Source: Synergistota bacterium
Lineage (GTDB): Bacteria; Synergistota; Synergistia; Synergistales; Aminobacteriaceae
NCBI GenBank assembly: GCA_022704435.1
Contig: JAKJGK010000005.1
Coordinates: forward strand, 1 to 45,166
Reading direction: 5' to 3'
Length of the DNA: 45,166 nt
Under the pieces are notes generated by a model. It worked only from the letters and a program-made list of their open reading frames with translations, searched no databases and was not told the origin of the DNA. Each line of letters begins with the position of its first letter. Positions within the stretch are counted from its first letter, which is position 1. Positions 6,889 through 14,518 of the stretch are shown here, piece after piece. The position numbers were made by a program, and so were the translations under genes.

Positions 6889-9174
6889 CTAAGGCCTCCC
6901 CGACGAATGTCTGCGCGGACCTCCCCCTCCGGGGCGCCTGTCTCCCCTGTCGCGCCCGGCTCCGCCCTCCCTGGGCCTGTCGCGCTCCGGCTGCGGGTTG
7001 TTTCTGCCGGCCTCGGCGAGCGCCTCGATCATGCTCTCGCGCTCCCTCTCGGCGGGAAGCACGTCGGAGAGCCCCTCGGCCGCTATGCGGCTCTCGTCGT
7101 CAAGGATGCGCCTCCTGGTGAGGTTTACCCGCCCCATGTCGTCGATCTCCTTGACCATCACGAGGACCTTGTCCCCTACCTTGAACACGTCCTCGACCTT
7201 TGGTATGCGTCTAGTGCTGACCTCGCTCACGTGCAGCAGCCCCTCCTTGCCGGGAAGGCACTCCACGAAGGCCCCGAAGGTCATCAGCCGGGTGACTGTG
7301 CCGTGGTAGACTTCGCCGGCCTCAAGGTCCTTCGTGAGACCGCGGATTATCGAAAGGGCCTCGTTGACCTTCTCCTGCGTCGGCCCGCCTATGTAGATCT
7401 CGCCGCTGTCCTCCACGTTGATCTTCACCCCTGTCTTCTGGGTGATGCCGCGGATTACCTTTCCGCCGGGACCGATCACGTCGCGTATCTTCTCCGGGTC
7501 GATGGTCGTCATGAATATCCGGGGGGCGTTGGGCGACAGCTCGGCCGGCGCGGGGATGGCGGCCTCCATGGCGTCGAGGATCTGCATCCTGGCGGACCTG
7601 GCCTGAGACAGAGCCTGCTCGAGTATCTCCCTGGTTATCCCCCCCGCCTTGTTGTCCATCTGCAGGGCGGTGACTCCGTCGCGGGTGCCGGCGACCTTGA
7701 AGTCCATGTCGCCGAAGTGGTCCTCCAGCCCCTGGATGTCGGTGAGGACCGCCACCCTGTCATCCTCCTTGATCAACCCCATCGCGATCCCGGCCACGTG
7801 CTTCTTCATCGGCACTCCGGCCTCCATCAGGGCCAGGCTGCCTCCGCAGATCGAGGCCTGGGAGCTTGAGCCGTTGGACTCCAGTATGTCGGAGACCACC
7901 CTCATGACGTAAGGGAAGTCCTCCTCCTCGGGGATCATGGCGCGCAGGGCGCGCTCCGCCAGCGCCCCGTGGCCGATCTCTCGCCTGCCGGGGCCCCTCA
8001 TCGGGCGAACCTCGCCGACCGAGAAGGGGGGGAAGTTGTAGTGAAGGATGAACCTCTTGGCCGGCTCGTCCTGCTTGAGTCCGTCCAGGATCTGGTCGTC
8101 GACCCCCATCATGCCGAGCGTCGTCACGACCAGGGCCTGGGTCTCGCCTCTCGTGAACAGGGCCGATCCGTGCACCCTGGGCAGGACGCCCGTCTCGCAG
8201 GTGATCTTCCTTAACTCGTCCATGCGGCGCCCGTCCGCGCGGATCCTCTCGTCGACTATCAGCGAGCGCATGATCCTCTTGACCATCCCGTCTATCACGC
8301 CGGACATGTAGTCCCCGGCGTCGGGATGCTCCTCCTCGAATCGCTCCACAAGCCTGTTCCTGGCGGCGGAGATGGCGTCGCCGCGCGGCTTCTTCTCGTG
8401 TATCATCACCGCCTCGCGGATCTCGGCCGAGAGGTTTTCCTCGGCCCACGAGTCTATGGCCTGGTAGGACGGGGGGGCGGGCAGCTCCAGCTTGGGACGC
8501 CCCACCGACTCACTCATCTCGTTGAACAGGCCGACGATCTTCCTGATCTCCGCCTGGGCGAGCTCGAGGGCGTCCACCAGCAGCTCCTCGGAGATCTCCT
8601 TCGACCCGCACTCGACCATGGTGACCCCGTCGAGGTGCCCTGCGACAAGAAGGTCCAGGGTTGACACGGCCATCTGCTCCTCGGTCGGGTTGACCACGAA
8701 CTCGTCCTCGACCCTGCCTATCCTGACAGCGCCCACGGGTCCGCCCCACGGTATGTCGGAGATGCTGAGCGCGGCGGAGGCGGCGTTGATGGCCAGCACG
8801 TTGGGCGGGTTGACCTGGTCCACCGAGAGCACGGTCGAGACCACGTGCACGTCGTAGCGCATGGACTCGTCGAACAGCGACCTTATCGAGCGGTCAACCA
8901 TCCTGCAACTCAGCACCGCCGTCTCGGATGGGCGTCCCTCGCGTTTGATGAATCCGCCGGGGATCTTGCCGGCGGAGTAGAATCTCTCCTCGAAATCCAC
9001 GAGCAGCGGAAAGAAATCGATCCCCGTGCGCGGTTTCTCCGTTATGCAGGCCGTCGTCAACACGGTCGTCTCTCCATGCGCCGCCACAACGGCCCCGTTC
9101 GCCTGCTTCGCCACCTTGCCGGTGGAGAATTGCAGGGGCCGTCCCCCGATTTCGACAGAAAACGTCTTCTCCAT
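6889..9174 (-). CDS. pnp: Polyribonucleotide nucleotidyltransferase (PNPase)
   Basis: Phosphorolytic 3'-5' exoribonuclease of mRNA decay. 761 residues from the ATG at 9174, which follows a GGAGGAAGG site; upstream in-frame codons lack a ribosome binding site. Order: first RNase PH-like domain (about 1-210), helical linker, second RNase PH-like domain with MRGPGRREIGHGALAERAL, KH domain (GPGGKVIRGITQKTG, about 565-600) and S1 domain (GTVTRLMTFGAFVECLPGKEGLLHVSEVS), then a glycine/arginine-rich tail. It follows rpsO, the usual arrangement in bacteria, with an intervening terminator. Confidence 0.97.
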   Translation of the reverse strand: MEKTFSVEIGGRPLQFSTGKVAKQANGAVVAAHGETTVLTTACITEKPRTGIDFFPLLVDFEERFYSAGKIPGGFIKREGRPSETAVLSCRMVDRSIRSLFDESMRYDVHVVSTVLSVDQVNPPNVLAINAASAALSISDIPWGGPVGAVRIGRVEDEFVVNPTEEQMAVSTLDLLVAGHLDGVTMVECGSKEISEELLVDALELAQAEIRKIVGLFNEMSESVGRPKLELPAPPSYQAIDSWAEENLSAEIREAVMIHEKKPRGDAISAARNRLVERFEEEHPDAGDYMSGVIDGMVKRIMRSLIVDERIRADGRRMDELRKITCETGVLPRVHGSALFTRGETQALVVTTLGMMGVDDQILDGLKQDEPAKRFILHYNFPPFSVGEVRPMRGPGRREIGHGALAERALRAMIPEEEDFPYVMRVVSDILESNGSSSQASICGGSLALMEAGVPMKKHVAGIAMGLIKEDDRVAVLTDIQGLEDHFGDMDFKVAGTRDGVTALQMDNKAGGITREILEQALSQARSARMQILDAMEAAIPAPAELSPNAPRIFMTTIDPEKIRDVIGPGGKVIRGITQKTGVKINVEDSGEIYIGGPTQEKVNEALSIIRGLTKDLEAGEVYHGTVTRLMTFGAFVECLPGKEGLLHVSEVSTRRIPKVEDVFKVGDKVLVMVKEIDDMGRVNLTRRRILDDESRIAAEGLSDVLPAERERESMIEALAEAGRNNPQPERDRPREGGAGRDRGDRRPGGGGPRRHSSGRP

Positions 9175-9237
9175 TAAAAGCCTTCCTCCTCGATATTTAT
9201 CTCTTCCTCTATGCGGAGTAAGAATACCACAATTGAC

Positions 9238-9268
9238 CAAAAAATGAGCGAGGACTTTTTGTCCTCGC
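9238..9268 (-). terminator. rpsO-pnp intergenic terminator
   Basis: GCGAGGAC-AAAAA-GTCCTCGC is a perfect 8-bp stem followed by TCATTTTTT. It would end most rpsO transcripts and let a fraction read through into pnp. Confidence 0.85.
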
Positions 9269-9288
9269 CCCTGGAACCGGTATTTTTT

Positions 9289-9555
9289 TTAGTGTCGCAG
9301 GCCCAGTCTCTCGATGAGAGCCTTGTATCGGTTGAAGTCCTTGTCCCTCAGGTAGCGCAGCAGCCTGCGGCGTTTGCCGACCATCTTCAGCAGCCCCCTG
9401 CGCGAGTGGAAGTCCTTCGTGTGGATCTTGAGATGCTCTGTCAGCTCGCGTATGCGCTGGGTGAGCATGGCGACCTGCACCTCCGGCGAACCGGTATCCG
9501 TCGTATGAACCCTGTACTCCTCGATGATCCCCTGTTTCTTTTCTCCCTGCAGCAT
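9289..9555 (-). CDS. rpsO: 30S ribosomal protein S15
   Basis: 88 residues, exactly the usual S15 length. Contains the helix-rich core with [33 protein letters not shown] and [12 protein letters not shown]15 binds the central domain of 16S rRNA early in 30S assembly. A ribosome binding site (AGAGGTGA) precedes the ATG. Neighbour pnp downstream is the standard partner. Confidence 0.97.
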   Translation of the reverse strand: MLQGEKKQGIIEEYRVHTTDTGSPEVQVAMLTQRIRELTEHLKIHTKDFHSRRGLLKMVGKRRRLLRYLRDKDFNRYKALIERLGLRH

Positions 9556-9631
9556 TTGGTTTCACCTCTTGTAAAAAATCCCGAAACTCAGAAGAGCGTC
9601 AACGCGCCAATCCGGGTAAGGGTCGTTGGGA

Positions 9632-9660
9632 ATGTTACCATCTGGAGCGCAATAATGCAA
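9632..9660 (-). promoter_or_regulatory. Candidate promoter of rpsO
   Basis: TTGCAT (-35, 9655-9660), 17-base spacer, TAACAT (-10, 9632-9637). Moderate match; the -35 box touches the end of the degP terminator hairpin. Confidence 0.45.
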
Positions 9661-9684
9661 ACGCCCCCGCGCGGGGGGCGTTTG
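9658..9684 (-). terminator. Strong hairpin after degP, likely terminator
   Basis: Perfect 11-bp stem CAAACGCCCCC / GGGGGCGTTTG with a 5-base loop, located 41 bases after the degP stop. The following bases (CATTATTG) are only modestly T-rich. Confidence 0.55.
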
Positions 9685-9724
9685 ATCCGCCTGCTATCTC
9701 GTGACCGGGTATTTCATAGCGGGG

Positions 9725-11140
9725 CTAGTTGCGGGTCCTCACAGACACGAAGAACGTCCTCGAGTCCCTCATCAGCAGCAGCACAACCGAGCCGCTCCCG
9801 GCGTCAACCCTGTCCAGATCCGCGAGGCCGGCGATCCTGACCCCGTTCATCTCCAGTATGACATCCTTCTCGCGAATGCCCGCCCTCTGGGCCATCGAGC
9901 CGTCCTCGACCGAGGTGATCATCACCCCCTCGTCGCTCTTGAGGTTGTTCTGCTTCCTCACCTCGTCCGAGAGGTCGCCGACCCTGATCCCAAGGTCCTT
10001 GAGGGCCTTCGGTCCGCCGTCTCCCGCGACCGGGCGCCCCTGGCTGCCCGGCATCTCGCCGAGGGTGGCGTCGACCTCGATCTTATTCTTCTGGCGCACG
10101 ACTGTGAGGGCGACCTTGTCGCCCGCCATCATCTGGCGGATCTTCATCACGAACTCCTGGTGGTCCTTGATGGCGGAGCCGTCAACCTCCAGTATGACGT
10201 CCCCTCTCTTGAGCCCGGCCTTCTCGGCGGGGGAATCGCGCATGACGTCACTGACTATCGCGCCCTTCTCTCCCTCGACTCCGTAGGCCTCGGCGAACTC
10301 CTTGGTCAGCGGCTGAATGGTGACCCCGAGCCAACCCCTTCTCACCTTGCCGAACTCGATGAGGTCGCTCATCACCTGCTTGGCCATGTTGACCGGGATG
10401 GCGAACCCGATGCCCTGCGCGTAGGGAACAATGGCCGTGTTGATTCCAACCACCTCGCCCCTGAGGTTCAGAAGGGGGCCGCCGCTGTTGCCCGGGTTGA
10501 TCGCGGCGTCGGTCTGCAGGAAACCGTCGAAGTTGACGTTACCGTCGTGGACGCTCCTGTTCTTCGCCGATATTACTCCCACGGTCACCGTGTGCTCGAG
10601 CCCGAACGGGTTGCCTATCGCCACAACCCACTCTCCCACCTCGGTCTTGTCCGAGTCGGCGAGCTTAAGGAAGGGTAGGTCCTTGCCCTCGACCTTGATC
10701 ACGGCCAGGTCGAATGTCGGGTCCTTGCCGAGCACCTTGGCGTCGAACGTCCTGCCGTCTGAGAAAGTCACGGTTATCTTGTCCGCCCCGTCCACAACGT
10801 GATTGTTGGTCAGGATGTGGCCGTCCTTCGACACGATGAACCCCGAGCCCCTGCCCTGCATCGGGATGGTCCTGGAGAAGCGCTTGAACTCCTCCCCGAA
10901 GAATTGCCGGAAGACCGGGTCGTCGCCGAACGGGCTCATCGAGCGCGTGACGAGGGTCTCCACGTCGACGTTCACCACTGCGGGAGAGAGCTCGCGGGCG
11001 ATCTTGGCCACCGGGTTGTCGGTGAAGGGGTCCTGGGCGTAGGCCGTACCGGCCAGGGCCTGCGGCAGCAAAAACACGACTGCGGCCAGGAGCGCAAACA
11101 AGGAAAACCTGTACAGCGCGATTGATCTCTTGTTACTCAT
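9725..11140 (-). CDS. degP: DegP/HtrA-family periplasmic serine protease
   Basis: Envelope protein quality-control protease/chaperone. 471 residues with an N-terminal signal segment (about 8-35, ending TAYA). The trypsin-like domain has the catalytic triad His114 (TNNHVV), Asp144 (FDLAVIKV) and Ser219 (GNSGGPL). Two PDZ domains follow: the first around LGVTIQPL to GDVILEVDG, the second around LGIRVGDL to KDVILEMNG. The two-PDZ layout matches the Do subfamily. The ATG has a CGGAGGTGA site. It lies 90 bases downstream of the lgt-like gene; I see only a possible TAAAAT -10 box at 11171-11176, without a clear -35. Exact paralogue (DegP, DegQ or MucD) cannot be told. Confidence 0.94.
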   Translation of the reverse strand: MSNKRSIALYRFSLFALLAAVVFLLPQALAGTAYAQDPFTDNPVAKIARELSPAVVNVDVETLVTRSMSPFGDDPVFRQFFGEEFKRFSRTIPMQGRGSGFIVSKDGHILTNNHVVDGADKITVTFSDGRTFDAKVLGKDPTFDLAVIKVEGKDLPFLKLADSDKTEVGEWVVAIGNPFGLEHTVTVGVISAKNRSVHDGNVNFDGFLQTDAAINPGNSGGPLLNLRGEVVGINTAIVPYAQGIGFAIPVNMAKQVMSDLIEFGKVRRGWLGVTIQPLTKEFAEAYGVEGEKGAIVSDVMRDSPAEKAGLKRGDVILEVDGSAIKDHQEFVMKIRQMMAGDKVALTVVRQKNKIEVDATLGEMPGSQGRPVAGDGGPKALKDLGIRVGDLSDEVRKQNNLKSDEGVMITSVEDGSMAQRAGIREKDVILEMNGVRIAGLADLDRVDAGSGSVVLLLMRDSRTFFVSVRTRN

Positions 11141-11230
11141 TACGGGTCACCTCCGAATCAAGATGACAATATTTTATGCCCAAAGCGCCAACGAACATCG
11201 TTTTTTTTACCGAACAGTTAATACGCATTT

Positions 11231-12013
11231 CTAAGAATCCCGCGCCCTGTCCGTACTCCTGTAATAAGACCACGCAAGCCATAACAGGCCGCACAGGAGC
11301 GCCACCGGAAGTATGAGGCGATTCGCCTGCATCCCCGCTCTGTAGTAATCGTCTCGGAATGGATCCGCGACGAGCCGGAGGATGGAGTACAGCACCGCGA
11401 AGAGCGGGCAGAGTACGGCCCCCTGGATCCTCCTGGCGCTCCCGACGCCAATGCGGCGAACCTCCACCCACTGGAGTAGGGCTGCTATTATCAGGGCCCC
11501 GAACGAGTAGTAAAGCTGGGTAGGATGCCGCGCGATGGAGAACGGGTCGCTAGCCAGGCGCACCGCCCACGGCACGGATGTCTGTACCCCGTAGCAGCAA
11601 CCGTTCAACAGACAGCCCCACCTTCCGACAGCCACTGTCAGAGCCGCGGGCAGCGATGCCGCGTCGACCACCTTCCAGAAAGGGACATGCAATACTCGTG
11701 CGGTCACCAGCGAGAAGAGGCCGGCGCCGAGGAACGCGGGCACCGCCGACAGCCCCCCCTCCCAGATCCTGAGAAGGCGAACCGGGTCAGCCATAAAGTA
11801 GTCCCACGAGTCGTAGACGCTGCCGACGCGCGCTCCCAGCAGCATTCCGAGGAAGGCCCACATTATTATCCTTCGGGCGTCGTCGTCGGCGATGCCGTAG
11901 TACATGGTCATGCGCCTGCGCGAGAATATCACCGCCATGGACAAAGCGCCGGTCCACAGCAGGTAGTAGCTCTGGACCGGCGCGTCGCCTATGTAAAAGA
12001 GAACCGGGTGCAT
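11231..12013 (-). CDS. lgt: Prolipoprotein diacylglyceryl transferase-family membrane protein
   Basis: Lgt transfers diacylglycerol to the lipobox cysteine of prolipoproteins. This 260-residue protein has about seven hydrophobic segments, the GGLSA block (86-90) and the family core GRWGCLLNGCCYG (130-142) followed by RHPTQLYYS (162-170). In canonical Lgt the core reads GRxGNFxNxExxG; here the Asn after Gly and the Glu are both Cys, while the Arg and second Asn remain. It may be the cell's divergent Lgt or a paralogue with another role. The start ATG overlaps the jag stop by one base (TGATG), so translation is coupled. A long open frame extends upstream but lies inside jag in another frame and is not coding. 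Confidence 0.75.
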   Translation of the reverse strand: MHPVLFYIGDAPVQSYYLLWTGALSMAVIFSRRRMTMYYGIADDDARRIIMWAFLGMLLGARVGSVYDSWDYFMADPVRLLRIWEGGLSAVPAFLGAGLFSLVTARVLHVPFWKVVDAASLPAALTVAVGRWGCLLNGCCYGVQTSVPWAVRLASDPFSIARHPTQLYYSFGALIIAALLQWVEVRRIGVGSARRIQGAVLCPLFAVLYSILRLVADPFRDDYYRAGMQANRLILPVALLCGLLWLAWSYYRSTDRARDS

Positions 12014-12639
12014 CAGTAGTCCCTTCGGTGTGATCGAGGGTATACCACTACTTTCCTGGAGGGGGGGTCGCCCATCGACCTGGTCTCCACGTCCCTGCTG
12101 TCCTTGAGGGTCAGGTGCACGATCCTTCTCTCCCAGCTTGTCATAGGCTCCATGTGCACCGGTCTGCCCCTGTCGGAGCACTTTCTGGCCGCGGCCAGGG
12201 CCATGCGCTGCAGGCTCTGTTCCCGCCTCTCCCTGTATCCGTCGCTGTCGAGCACTATGCGGCGCCCCTCGTCGGCACCCCTGGCTACGAGGTTGAGAAG
12301 GTACTCCATGGCCTTGAGGGTCTCCCCGTACTTCCCGATGACGATGCCAGCATCGGGGCCCAACAGGTTCATTCCCTCGCCGTCGACTATCTCGGAGTCC
12401 ACGTTTAGATCCATGTGTCCCAGGATGCTGTTCAGGATGTCCCTGCCCCTCAGCAGGTAGAGCGGTGCGGAGGGGCGGGCCTCCACCTTCAGCCTCTTCC
12501 CCAGGAGACCGAAGAAGGCCTTGCCCTCCTCGATCACCGTAAGCGTTATATCGTCCGGGTCCAGGTTCCACGCGGCGGCAGCGTTTTTCCTTGCCTCCTC
12601 CGCCGAGGACACGTCCAGGACAAGAATATCGTCGTTCAT
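12013..12639 (-). CDS. jag: Jag/KhpB RNA-binding protein
   Basis: 208-residue RNA-binding protein, usually encoded after yidC and linked to cell-envelope and division control in Gram-positive species. Order: Jag-N domain (about 5-50, SAEEARKNAAAAWNL and AFFGLLGKR), KH domain with the GIVIGKYGETL loop, and C-terminal R3H domain (SWERRIVHLTLKDSRDVET). The ATG at 12639 has GGGAGG 6 bases upstream; the in-frame GTG 30 bases earlier is less likely. It is followed directly by the lgt-like gene. Conserved order rpmH-rnpA-yidD-yidC-jag supports the call. Confidence 0.9.
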   Translation of the reverse strand: MNDDILVLDVSSAEEARKNAAAAWNLDPDDITLTVIEEGKAFFGLLGKRLKVEARPSAPLYLLRGRDILNSILGHMDLNVDSEIVDGEGMNLLGPDAGIVIGKYGETLKAMEYLLNLVARGADEGRRIVLDSDGYRERREQSLQRMALAAARKCSDRGRPVHMEPMTSWERRIVHLTLKDSRDVETRSMGDPPSRKVVVYPRSHRRDY

Positions 12640-12767
12640 GATAATCCTCCCTTTCTCTCGGAGGTCCACTTGTTAAAGACCTCGCCAGCCCCGTCCCGCC
12701 GGCTCGGGCGCGTTATGCGCGTCGGCCGAAGTGCGGCGATGCCGGGAGTCGACGGGACGACGCCTGT

Positions 12768-13556
12768 TCAATCTCCGCTTCTCGTCGGCTTGTCCTTGAG
12801 CAGGGTCGGTTTTTTCTGCATCTCGGCCTTGGTCCTCCTGGCGGTGCTCAGCTGCTGAATGACGCCGAGCAGGGAGGACACGCCCCAATACAGAAGGACT
12901 CCGCCGGGCAGGCTGAGGCAGATGAAGGTAAGGAAGAGCGGCATGAACCAGTTCATCATGGCCATCTGGGGGTTGCCGCTCGACGTGAGCTGCTGCTGGT
13001 ACCAGGTGAGGAATCCTATGCCGAGCAGTAGCAGGAGGTTGGGCAGGTAGACCGACACGTTCATAAGGGCGAACGGGTTTGCCATTATCCCGTACATGAC
13101 GGTGATTATCCCCAGCTGCTCCGTGGGCACCGTCAGCTTCAGGGCCTCCGCCAGCGTGGTCAGCACCGAGCCGTCGAGCTGTATCCACAGGAAGGACACC
13201 CCTGAGAAGTCGTAGTTGGTAAGCACGCGATACAGGAGAATGAAGACCGGAAGCTGAACCAGGAGCGGCAGGCACCCGGCGGCGGGGTTGACCTTGTTCT
13301 CCTTGTAGAGCGTCATCATCTCGCGGTTGAGGGTCTCCTTGTCGTCCTTGAACTTCTCCTGCAGCATCTTGATGCGGGGCTGCAGCTTCTGCATCTTCTG
13401 CATGCTGTCCATCTGCTTCTTGGTGAGCGGGTGAAGCAGCAGCCTTACGATCAGGGTAAGCGCTATGATGGCCAACCCCCATGACCCGGTGAAGCCGTGG
13501 ACAAACTCCATCAGCTTCATCATGAGGTCCCCGCCCATCTTCCAAATTGAACCCAC
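12768..13556 (-). CDS. yidC: Membrane protein insertase YidC/Oxa1
   Basis: Inserts and folds inner-membrane proteins, alone or with SecYEG. 262 residues, the short form without the large periplasmic domain found in E. coli. Membrane segments are visible at about 23-42, 96-115, 150-165, 170-190 and 205-225; the core arginine of the hydrophilic groove is in LTLIVRLLLHPLTKKQ. PLLVQLPVFILLYRVL is the typical YidC motif. The GTG start overlaps the yidD stop by one base (TAGTG), implying translational coupling. An internal ATG (7th codon) is an alternative. Confidence 0.94.
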   Translation of the reverse strand: MGSIWKMGGDLMMKLMEFVHGFTGSWGLAIIALTLIVRLLLHPLTKKQMDSMQKMQKLQPRIKMLQEKFKDDKETLNREMMTLYKENKVNPAAGCLPLLVQLPVFILLYRVLTNYDFSGVSFLWIQLDGSVLTTLAEALKLTVPTEQLGIITVMYGIMANPFALMNVSVYLPNLLLLLGIGFLTWYQQQLTSSGNPQMAMMNWFMPLFLTFICLSLPGGVLLYWGVSSLLGVIQQLSTARRTKAEMQKKPTLLKDKPTRSGD

Positions 13557-13825
13557 TATCGATCACCGTCCTCGTACGAATAAGCCCCGTGACCCCTGTC
13601 CGGCGCCGGCGGTACAGGATCATAGCCTCCGGGATGCCACGGAGCACACTTGCAAAGTCTTATAATAGTCAACCAGGTTCCCTTGAGAAAGCCGTGAGCG
13701 GTCAGCGCGTCGATTGCGTACTGCGAGCACGTTGGGTAGAACCTGCAATTATCGCCAAGCATCGGGGAGATCAAGACCTGGTAGATCCTGGCGAGCTTTA
13801 CTCCGATCCAGGCTGCCGCGGTCAT
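13556..13825 (-). CDS. yidD: Membrane protein insertion efficiency factor YidD
   Basis: 89-residue small protein with the family signature [15 protein letters not shown] and the C-terminal [15 protein letters not shown]. It has an N-terminal amphipathic segment ([15 protein letters not shown]). YidD assists YidC-dependent insertion. Its ATG overlaps the rnpA stop by four bases (ATGA), and its stop overlaps the yidC start by one, so rnpA-yidD-yidC is tightly coupled. Confidence 0.94.
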   Translation of the reverse strand: MTAAAWIGVKLARIYQVLISPMLGDNCRFYPTCSQYAIDALTAHGFLKGTWLTIIRLCKCAPWHPGGYDPVPPAPDRGHGAYSYEDGDR

Positions 13826-14223
13826 CTCTCGTCCGGGCACGGCGAACGACCCTCCCAATCCGGGCCGGGCCACCCTGGCTCCATCAGGCCCGCTCCCTCC
13901 AGGAGCGATGCCGTCTCCGCGTAGATCTCCTTCGCCCCGGCTTTCATTCCGGCGCGGCTCAGGCCGGCCACTATCCACACGTCGCGACGTATCCAAGGCA
14001 ACAGCCTGCGAAAACCCTCCCTCAGGATCCTGCGTCCCCTGTTCCTGTCGTGGGATTTCCCCTGTCTCTTTCCGACGGCCATGCCGACCCTGGGGGCTCC
14101 CTCCGCGCCCTTCACAAACAGCAACCGCACCAGTTCGCCTCGAAGCCGACCACCGGTGCGGAAGACAACATCGAACTCCCACCCTCTTTTTAGGCGAGAA
14201 GACCGAGGGAAGAAAAACCTCAA
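13822..14223 (-). CDS. rnpA: Ribonuclease P protein component
   Basis: Protein subunit that helps the catalytic RNA mature tRNA 5' ends. 133 residues. The family RNR motif is present as [17 protein letters not shown], and the N-terminus has [17 protein letters not shown]. The start is a TTG only three bases after the rpmH stop, with no separate ribosome binding site, consistent with coupled translation. The C-terminal 30 residues ([14 protein letters not shown] region) go beyond the common core and overlap yidD by four bases. Confidence 0.92.
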   Translation of the reverse strand: MRFFFPRSSRLKRGWEFDVVFRTGGRLRGELVRLLFVKGAEGAPRVGMAVGKRQGKSHDRNRGRRILREGFRRLLPWIRRDVWIVAGLSRAGMKAGAKEIYAETASLLEGAGLMEPGWPGPDWEGRSPCPDER

Positions 14224-14226
14224 AGG

Positions 14227-14361
14227 CTACACTGCCAGTCTAGCGCGGCCCTTTCTCCTACGGTTTCGGAGAATCCGGCGGCCCGACGGGGAACTTGAAC
14301 GGGCGAGAAAGCCCATCTTCCTTTTCCTCGGCCTGTTATGGGGCTGAAACGTCTGCTTCAA
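14227..14361 (-). CDS. rpmH: 50S ribosomal protein L34
   Basis: 44 residues containing the L34 signature [18 protein letters not shown] and a basic C-terminus. The start is TTG, 8 bases after an AGGAGG site; an in-frame ATG further upstream lies before the promoter and is not credible. First gene of the rpmH-rnpA-yidD-yidC-jag run, with a promoter at 14426-14454. Confidence 0.95.
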   Translation of the reverse strand: MKQTFQPHNRPRKRKMGFLARSSSPSGRRILRNRRRKGRARLAV

Positions 14362-14425
14362 CGGTGACACCTCCTGACGACAATAGAAAACCGACCGTGA
14401 CCGGCGGTATTTTTTCAGCCTTGAT

Positions 14426-14454
14426 ACTATATCACACACCAAGTCGCCCGGCAA
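14426..14454 (-). promoter_or_regulatory. Promoter of rpmH operon
   Basis: TTGCCG (-35, 14449-14454), 17-base spacer, TATAGT (-10, 14426-14431), about 65 bases upstream of rpmH. Confidence 0.72.
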
Positions 14455-14518
14455 CAGGTCGTTCGGCCTTGATGGCGCGGGTTTCAACGGCTTGAAGAGA
14501 GCGCGGCCAGGTACGGTA

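Noticed and set aside
12014-12571. Upstream extension of the Lgt-like frame
   Set aside because: This lies inside jag in another frame; the ATG at 12013 begins the recognisable Lgt N-terminus.
14362-14487. N-terminal extension of L34 to an ATG at 14487
   Set aside because: The extension spans the promoter and ribosome binding site; the TTG after AGGAGG gives the exact 44-residue family length.
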